From Rhodocyclaceae bacterium (GTDB lineage: Bacteria > Pseudomonadota > Gammaproteobacteria > Burkholderiales > Ga0077523), in contig JADCHQ010000023.1 in assembly GCA_020248405.1 (NCBI GenBank), positions 69,579 through 103,357 on the forward strand: 33,779 nt of DNA, in the 5' to 3' direction. Within the stretch, counting starts at the first letter, position 1. The number at the start of each line of letters is the position of its first letter. Position numbers and translations under genes: made by a program. Under the pieces are notes generated by a model. That model did not search any database. It was not told the origin of the DNA and saw only the letters and a program-made list of their open reading frames with translations. Positions 30,528 through 33,779 of this stretch are shown here, one piece after another.

Positions 30528-30812
30528 TCACTTCTTGGACGGCGCGGCTTTCTTATCCGCGGCGTGTCCCTTGAAGGTGCGGGTGGGAGCAAACTCGCCG
30601 AGTTTGTGTCCCACCATGTTTTCGGTCACGAAAACGGGAACATGCTGACGCCCGTTATGAACGGCGATGGTCAAGCCGACAAAATCCGGCAGGACCGTTG
30701 AACGGCGCGACCAGGTCTTGATCGGGCGCTTGTCGTTAACGGCACGAGCTGCACCAATCTTGTCGATCAGGTGCAAATCCACAAATGGGCCTTTCTTGAC
30801 GGAACGAGACAT
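30528..30812 (-). CDS. rpsS: 30S ribosomal protein S19
   Basis: A 94-residue protein starting [19 protein letters not shown], with the S19 signature [23 protein letters not shown] split over 41-63 and [14 protein letters not shown]. The C-terminal [11 protein letters not shown] tail is variable. It binds the 30S head with S13. It lies 9 bp after rplB. Confidence 0.98.
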   Translation of the reverse strand: MSRSVKKGPFVDLHLIDKIGAARAVNDKRPIKTWSRRSTVLPDFVGLTIAVHNGRQHVPVFVTENMVGHKLGEFAPTRTFKGHAADKKAAPSKK

Positions 30813-30821
30813 GATCAGTCC

Positions 30822-31649
30822 TTATCGCTTGTGCCGGGAGCGCACGATCATGCTTCGGGTGCGTTTGTTGCGGCGGGTCTTGTACCCCTTGGCAGGAGTA
30901 CCCCAGGGGCTCACAGGATCGCGACCGGCTGCGGTTTTCCCCTCGCCACCACCATGGGGATGGTCGATCGGGTTCATCGCGACGCCGCGCACCGTGGGAC
31001 GAATACCCCGCCAGCGCTGCGCACCTGCCTTCCCAATGGAACGAAGGTTGTTTTCCTCGTTTCCAACTTCACCCACGGTGGCGCGGCAGTCCACATGCAC
31101 ACGGCGAATTTCGCCGGAGCGCAAACGAAGCTGAGCGTAACTCCCCTCGCGCGCTAGAAGTTGTACCGACGTTCCCGCGGCCCGAGCAATCTGTGCGCCC
31201 TTTCCAGGCAACATCTCGACACAATGAATAGTTGTCCCCACGGGGATATTACGGATCGGCAACGTGTTACCGGGCTTGATCGGCGCTTCGGACCCGTTAA
31301 TGACCTGTGTTCCGACCGGAACGCCTTTCGGTGCGATCACATAACGACGTTCACCATCGGCGTACAGCAAGAGTGCAAGATGCGCTGAACGGTTGGGGTC
31401 ATATTCGATGCGCTCGATTTTCGCAGGGATGCCGTCTTTTGTTCGTTTGAAGTCCACGATACGGTAGTGGTGCTTGTGCCCACCGCCCTGGTGACGGGTT
31501 GTAATGTGCCCTTTCGCATTGCGCCCTGCGTTGTTCTTCTGCTTCTCGACCAACGCCGCGTGCGGACCGCCTTTCCAGAGGTCTTTGTGGACGACCTTGA
31601 CGAGGGCGCGCCTCCCGGGAGAGGTGGGTTTGACTTTAACCAGTGCCAT
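30822..31649 (-). CDS. rplB: 50S ribosomal protein L2
   Basis: A 275-residue protein of standard length that supports the peptidyl-transferase centre and subunit joining. Signatures are [22 protein letters not shown] (about 43-64) and [20 protein letters not shown] (about 222-241), including the critical histidine of the HPHGGGEG loop. The ATG immediately follows the rplW stop with no spacer. Confidence 0.98.
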   Translation of the reverse strand: MALVKVKPTSPGRRALVKVVHKDLWKGGPHAALVEKQKNNAGRNAKGHITTRHQGGGHKHHYRIVDFKRTKDGIPAKIERIEYDPNRSAHLALLLYADGERRYVIAPKGVPVGTQVINGSEAPIKPGNTLPIRNIPVGTTIHCVEMLPGKGAQIARAAGTSVQLLAREGSYAQLRLRSGEIRRVHVDCRATVGEVGNEENNLRSIGKAGAQRWRGIRPTVRGVAMNPIDHPHGGGEGKTAAGRDPVSPWGTPAKGYKTRRNKRTRSMIVRSRHKR

Positions 31650-31964
31650 TTACTTGACCTCCCCGCCAGCAAACGAAATCTCTTGGCCCGCCTTCAGGGA
31701 CACGTACGCCTTCTTCCAGTGATTGCGGCGCCCGGTGAAACGGCCGGACCGTTTTACCTTCCCCTTCACATTGGCCACTTGGACACCCTGAACTTCGACT
31801 TTGAAAAGCAGCTCGACGGCAGCCTTGATCTCTGGCTTGGTTGCATCACGCGTAACCTTGAAAACAACCTGGTTGTCGCGCTCACCAACGAGAGTGCTCT
31901 TTTCCGAAATCTGTGGCGCGAGCAGGACCTGTAGGAGTCGCTCGGAATCGAAAGTTGAGCTCAT
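31650..31964 (-). CDS. rplW: 50S ribosomal protein L23
   Basis: A 104-residue protein at the peptide tunnel exit, the docking point for trigger factor and SRP. It begins [23 protein letters not shown] and contains [23 protein letters not shown] and [13 protein letters not shown]. The start overlaps the rplD stop by four bases (ATGA), and rplB starts at the very next base after its stop. Confidence 0.98.
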   Translation of the reverse strand: MSSTFDSERLLQVLLAPQISEKSTLVGERDNQVVFKVTRDATKPEIKAAVELLFKVEVQGVQVANVKGKVKRSGRFTGRRNHWKKAYVSLKAGQEISFAGGEVK

Positions 31965-32581
31965 CCCAGGATCTCCTCGAACTTTGCCATCGCACCCTTG
32001 GTGAGCAGGGTCTGGTCGAAACGAAGAAGGGTCACCGGATCCGCGTGTCGTGGTTCAAGAACCAGAACGCTTTCCAGGTTTCGCGCGGCGAGAAAAAGGT
32101 TCTCGTCGAGTTCATCGGTGATGACGAGGACGCGCTCAAACCCCATACCCTTGATCTTCTGCGCCAGAGCCTTGGTCTTCGGCGTATCAACCTTGAGTTG
32201 ATCCACGACGGTTAGCCGCCCCTCCCGGGCCAACTGGGAGAGAATTGAGCACATCCCCGCCCGATACATCTTGCGGTTGACCTTGTGGGCGAAGTTCTCA
32301 TCGGGGCTGCTGGGAAAGATCTTTCCACCGCCGCGCCACAACGGGCTTGACGCCATGCCAGCACGAGCACGCCCGGTGCCTTTTTGTTTCCAAGGCTTGC
32401 GGGTGGATTTGTTGATTTCGCTGCGACCTTTTTGCGCCCGAGTGCCCTGGCGACCGTTAGCCATGTATCCCGTGACCACCTGGTGCACGAGAGCTTCGTT
32501 ATAGTCGCGCCCGAACAGGACGTCAGACGCTTCCACGCTTCCCGCCGCCTTGCCGCTCTCGTCGATACGCTTGATGTCCAT
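31961..32581 (-). CDS. rplD: 50S ribosomal protein L4
   Basis: A 206-residue protein starting [20 protein letters not shown]; the ATG overlaps the rplC stop by one base (TGATG), with GGGAGGGG upstream. The tunnel-loop signature [23 protein letters not shown] is at about 53-75. In E. coli L4 also represses the S10 operon by acting on the leader upstream of rpsJ. Here rpsJ has no such leader (6 bp from tuf), so any feedback must use another site. Confidence 0.97.
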   Translation of the reverse strand: MDIKRIDESGKAAGSVEASDVLFGRDYNEALVHQVVTGYMANGRQGTRAQKGRSEINKSTRKPWKQKGTGRARAGMASSPLWRGGGKIFPSSPDENFAHKVNRKMYRAGMCSILSQLAREGRLTVVDQLKVDTPKTKALAQKIKGMGFERVLVITDELDENLFLAARNLESVLVLEPRHADPVTLLRFDQTLLTKGAMAKFEEILG

Positions 32582-33225
32582 CACGCCCCTCCCTTGACGG
32601 CAGGAAGAACGACAACATCACCACCGCGAGCGGATGGAACGGACCCCCGCACCAGAAGGAGTTGCCGATCACCGTCAACACGTACCACCTCAAGATTCTG
32701 AGCGGAGCGCTGAACGTCGCCAAGATGGCCGGCCATGCGCTTGCCGGGAAACACCCGCCCCGGGTCCTGCGCCATGGAGATCGACCCAGGCTTGTTGTGC
32801 GAAACCGAGTTGCCGTGACTCGCACGGTTCGAAGAAAAATTGTGGCGCTTGATCACACCGGAAAAACCTTTTCCGGAGGTCGTGCCGCGGACATCCACTT
32901 TCTGGCCGACCTTGAAGAGATCAACGCCGAGTGTCGACCCAACTGCAAGCGAAGACGCCTCTGCTTCACTGATCCGGAACTCGCGAAGCCTCGAACCGGC
33001 CTCTACCCCCGCTTTCGAGAAGTGACCGGCGGCAGCCTTCGTCACGCGTGAAGCGCGTCGCTTCCCGAAAGCCACCTGGACGGCACTGTAGCCGTCAAAG
33101 GAGGGGGTCTTGATCTGAACTATGCGGTTGTCAGACACGTCCAGAACGGTCACGGGGATGGAGTCGCCATCATCCGTGAACACACGGGTCATGCCCACCT
33201 TCCGCCCGAGAAGTCCCAGGCTCAT
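32581..33225 (-). CDS. rplC: 50S ribosomal protein L3
   Basis: A 214-residue protein from [16 protein letters not shown] at 33225; an 11-residue upstream extension in frame is not family sequence. The L3 signature around [25 protein letters not shown] (about 128-152) includes the region methylated by PrmB. It nucleates 23S folding. A 98-bp gap with hairpins precedes it, and rplD overlaps by one base. Confidence 0.98.
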   Translation of the reverse strand: MSLGLLGRKVGMTRVFTDDGDSIPVTVLDVSDNRIVQIKTPSFDGYSAVQVAFGKRRASRVTKAAAGHFSKAGVEAGSRLREFRISEAEASSLAVGSTLGVDLFKVGQKVDVRGTTSGKGFSGVIKRHNFSSNRASHGNSVSHNKPGSISMAQDPGRVFPGKRMAGHLGDVQRSAQNLEVVRVDGDRQLLLVRGSVPSARGGDVVVLPAVKGGA

Positions 33226-33235
33226 GATGTTTTTT

Positions 33236-33267
33236 CCCTTATTAGGGGCCAGCTTCAATTGGCTGGC
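33236..33267 (-). other. Tandem hairpins in front of rplC
   Basis: On the transcribed strand, GCCAGC-8 nt-GCTGGC is followed directly by CCCT-AATA-AGGG, then AAAAAACATC and the rplC ATG. The second stem pairs the likely Shine-Dalgarno bases AGGG. Control of rplC initiation by structure is plausible but inferred. They lie in the 98-bp rpsJ-rplC gap. Confidence 0.5.
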
Positions 33268-33323
33268 GGAGTTTTCAAAACCAAGAGAGTGCTGGGATTA
33301 TGCGCCGCACCCTTTGACGAAAC

Positions 33324-33632
33324 CTAAAGCTTGATCTCTACGTCCACGCCCGCTGGCAAATCGAGCTTCATCAGCGCATCCACAGTCTTGTCGGTGGGAT
33401 CAATGATATCCATCAGCCGCAGATGCGTACGCATTTCAAACTGGTCCCGTGACGTCTTGTTCACATGGGGGGACCGTAGAACATCGAATCGTTCGATTCG
33501 AGTAGGCAAAGGAACTGGGCCGTTGACAACTGCGCCCGTGCGCTTGGCCGTTTCCACGATTTCGGTGGCTGACTGATCGATCAGCCGGTAGTCGAACGCC
33601 TTGAGGCGAATCCGGATCTTTTGGCTTTGCAT
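33324..33632 (-). CDS. rpsJ: 30S ribosomal protein S10 (NusE)
   Basis: A 102-residue protein with the S10 signature [24 protein letters not shown] split over 36-59 and the ending [12 protein letters not shown]. As NusE it also pairs with NusB in antitermination. The ATG lies only six bases after the tuf stop, with GAG in the tuf terminal codons as the nearest binding site. It is thus joined to the str-tuf transcript. Confidence 0.98.
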   Translation of the reverse strand: MQSQKIRIRLKAFDYRLIDQSATEIVETAKRTGAVVNGPVPLPTRIERFDVLRSPHVNKTSRDQFEMRTHLRLMDIIDPTDKTVDALMKLDLPAGVDVEIKL

Positions 33633-33638
33633 GCTCGT

Positions 33639-33779
33639 TTACTCGATGATCTTCGCAACCACGCCGGCGCCTACGGTGCGGCCGCCCTCGCGAATGGCAA
33701 AGCGCAATCCTTCCTCCATGGCAATAGGCTGTATCAACTGCACCGTGATCGACACGTTGTCACCAGGCATCACCATCTC
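33639..33779 (-). CDS. tuf: Elongation factor Tu, C-terminal end only
   Basis: Reading the minus strand from the window edge gives the last 46 residues, [20 protein letters not shown] to AGVVAKIIE, then TAA at 33641-33639. This is the C-terminal beta-barrel domain 3 of EF-Tu, which carries aminoacyl-tRNA to the ribosome. The [13 protein letters not shown] segment is diagnostic. The rest of the gene, and presumably fusA, rpsG and rpsL, lies beyond the window. Confidence 0.95.
   Translation of the reverse strand, partial: EMVMPGDNVSITVQLIQPIAMEEGLRFAIREGGRTVGAGVVAKIIE

Noticed and set aside
33226..33323. Possible promoter (TTTCGT...TAATCC) before rplC
   Set aside because: Both hexamers match poorly and the spacing is 16; the upstream genes are close enough for read-through.

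Overview
The window looks like a chromosomal segment of a betaproteobacterium. The evidence is the continuous tuf-S10-spc-alpha ribosomal protein cluster with infA and rpmJ between secY and rpsM, betaproteobacterial-looking ribosomal protein sequences, an ssb / MFS transporter / uvrA neighbourhood, and a fused indolepyruvate:ferredoxin oxidoreductase. I cannot place it below class. The left 14 kb is very GC-rich, with strong G/C third positions. The sensor pair in the middle is moderately GC-rich, and the ribosomal cluster on the right is clearly less so.

Layout. 1-724 (-): partial LpxH-like metallophosphoesterase, cut by the window edge. 883-2055 (-): enolase-superfamily (mandelate racemase-like) enzyme. 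2160-3819 (+): three overlapping genes for a small exported protein, a YhhQ/VUT-family membrane protein and a HEAT/TPR lipoprotein. 3899-7378 (-): fused indolepyruvate ferredoxin oxidoreductase. 7472-8482 (-): MDR-superfamily oxidoreductase, divergent from a LysR regulator at 8595-9524 (+). 9565-10044 (-): ssb, overlapped by the end of a YajR-like MFS transporter (10023-11384, -), which is divergent from uvrA (11503-14436, +). 14512-19579 (+): a hybrid histidine kinase with its own receiver and HPt domains, overlapping a REC-PAS-GGDEF-EAL response regulator. Together these look like a complete phosphorelay into cyclic-di-GMP control.

19637-33779 (-): the ribosomal supercluster. In transcription order it is tuf (partial), rpsJ, rplC, rplD, rplW, rplB, rpsS, rplV, rpsC, rplP, rpmC, rpsQ, then a 191-bp gap, rplN, rplX, rplE, rpsN, rpsH, rplF, rplR, rpsE, rpmD, rplO, secY, infA, rpmJ, rpsM, rpsK, rpsD, rpoA, rplQ. 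Most junctions are 0-20 bp or overlap, so translational coupling is likely. The rpsQ-rplN gap carries a near-consensus sigma70 promoter (TTGCAG-17 nt-TATACT) with a perfect 16-bp palindrome at the predicted transcription start and further hairpins. This is the clearest regulatory signal in the window.

There is no gene-free stretch over 300 bp; the largest gap is the 191 bp just described. I saw no tRNA, rRNA, CRISPR array, insertion sequence or prophage gene. Most of the window is housekeeping. The points most worth a second look are the c-di-GMP phosphorelay, the spc leader, the K-x-H active site of the enolase-superfamily enzyme, and the small exported protein / VUT / lipoprotein cassette. 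I do not see convincing evidence of a wholly new biological system.
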